A program made the translations under genes and the position numbers. From assembly GCA_018821175.1 (NCBI GenBank), contig JAHJMX010000017.1, forward strand, positions 1 to 5,323: 5,323 bases of DNA, read 5' to 3'. Shown piece after piece: positions 4,943 to 5,323 of the stretch. This DNA comes from Patescibacteria group bacterium. Lineage in GTDB: Bacteria > Patescibacteriota > Gracilibacteria > UBA1369 > PNNO01. A model generated the notes under the pieces. That model had not been told where the DNA came from. It worked only from the letters and a program-made list of their open reading frames with translations, and did not search any database. Each line of letters starts with the position of its first letter. The stretch's first letter is position 1.

Positions 4943-4969
4943 GGTAAAAATCGACGTACCGTTTTTTTT
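4943..4969 (-). terminator. Weak possible terminator of uvrA
   Basis: On the - strand just after the uvrA stop, AAAAACG (4966-4960) can pair with CG-A-TTTTT (4953-4946) around GTACGT, with one bulged A, ending in a T-run. On the + strand the same stretch has GGTA/TACC and then T8. Both stems are weak, so uvrA transcripts may end elsewhere. Confidence 0.25.
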
Positions 4970-5323
4970 ATAAATATTTCTTAAGCCATTGGCCAGTATA
5001 TGAACCTCTAACTTTTACAATTTCTTCTGGAGTTCCCTGTGCAATAATTTGCCCACCGGCATCTCCACCTTCCGGACCAAGATCGATAACATGATCAACT
5101 GACTTGATAACATCAAGATTATGTTCAATGGCCAAGACTGTATTCCCTTTATCAACAAGTCGCTCAAGCACTTCAAGCAATTTTTTAATGTCATCAAAAT
5201 GAAGTCCAGTTGTTGGCTCATCAAGGACATAAAAAGTTCTACCAGTTGATCGTTTAGAAAGCTCCGATGCTAATTTTATACGCTGTGCTTCTCCACCAGA
5301 AAGTGTAGTAGCTGGCTGCCCTA
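4968..5323 (-). CDS. uvrA: UvrA, excinuclease ABC subunit A, C-terminal 117 codons
   Basis: UvrA is the damage-recognition ATPase of nucleotide excision repair; it forms a dimer, works with UvrB in the cytoplasm, and has two ABC ATPase modules. The window holds the end of the second module. In order, with position counted from the first whole codon, it shows the ABC signature LSGGEAQR (7-14), Walker B with catalytic Glu in FYVLDEPTTGLH (30-41), and the switch histidine in AIEHN (64-68). The typical UvrA end follows: DHVIDLGPEGGDAGG (76-90), GTPEEI (96-101) and TGQWLKKYL (109-117). All key residues are intact. The rest of the gene runs off the window, and a full UvrA is about 940 residues. The stop is TAA at 4968-4970. 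It is followed by the long non-coding region, so it is not obviously in an operon with the HTH gene. Confidence 0.97.
   Translation of the reverse strand, partial: GQPATTLSGGEAQRIKLASELSKRSTGRTFYVLDEPTTGLHFDDIKKLLEVLERLVDKGNTVLAIEHNLDVIKSVDHVIDLGPEGGDAGGQIIAQGTPEEIVKVRGSYTGQWLKKYL

Larger units (their letters stand above)
4409..4967. other. 559-bp non-coding region between the HTH gene and uvrA
   Basis: No convincing gene is present on either strand. The left 230 bp hold the phased T-tract array and the HTH promoters. The right 320 bp hold scattered inverted and direct repeats (4641-4671, 4669-4683, 4714-4731, 4729-4747, 4847-4860) and a T8 run (4962-4969). The only longer frame (- strand, 4721-4915) starts with TTG and looks like chance. 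Such a long gap is unusual next to the 3-20 nt gaps elsewhere, so a non-coding RNA or regulatory DNA is possible, but no known RNA family was recognised. Confidence 0.6.

Overview
The window looks like chromosome from an AT-rich bacterium, most plausibly a small-genome lineage such as the Patescibacteria (CPR). That assignment is an inference. It rests on low GC, tight gene packing, run-on secreted proteins of no recognised family, a tiny zinc-ribbon protein, and the absence of any clear Shine-Dalgarno sequence. The standard genetic code applies: about 1,500 codons contain no in-frame TGA except one terminal TGA-TAA pair, so the UGA=Gly lineages (Gracilibacteria, Absconditabacteria) are unlikely.

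Region 1 (1-3805, + strand) is the tail of an operon. It holds the last 32 codons of an unidentified gene and then four complete genes for exported proteins (191, 205, 481 and 344 aa). Spacing is 3, 20, 5 and 3 nt. Each complete protein has an N-terminal signal peptide without a lipobox, a mostly helical charged body with a few cysteines, and a cysteine as its second-to-last residue. The shared tail, signal peptides and packing suggest one extracytoplasmic, disulfide-stabilised assembly. I cannot name its function.

Region 2 (3806-3904) separates convergent genes and holds a hairpin terminator that could serve both strands.

Region 3 (3905-4408, - strand) encodes a small excisionase/BldC-type helix-turn-helix protein followed by a 56-aa CxxC...CxxC zinc-ribbon protein. 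Two AT-rich hairpins lie in or beside the short gap between them.

Region 4 (4409-4967) is a 559-bp non-coding stretch. Its part nearest the HTH gene (about 4408-4641) carries short T-tracts phased at almost exactly 10 bp over about 230 bp. A good promoter for the HTH gene sits inside this array. The rest holds several inverted and direct repeats.

Region 5 (4968-5323, - strand) is the C-terminal 117 codons of uvrA, the one gene identified with certainty.

The two points most worth following are the family of exported proteins with Cys-X C-termini, and the helically phased DNA array upstream of a regulator whose relatives bind direct repeats as head-to-tail multimers.
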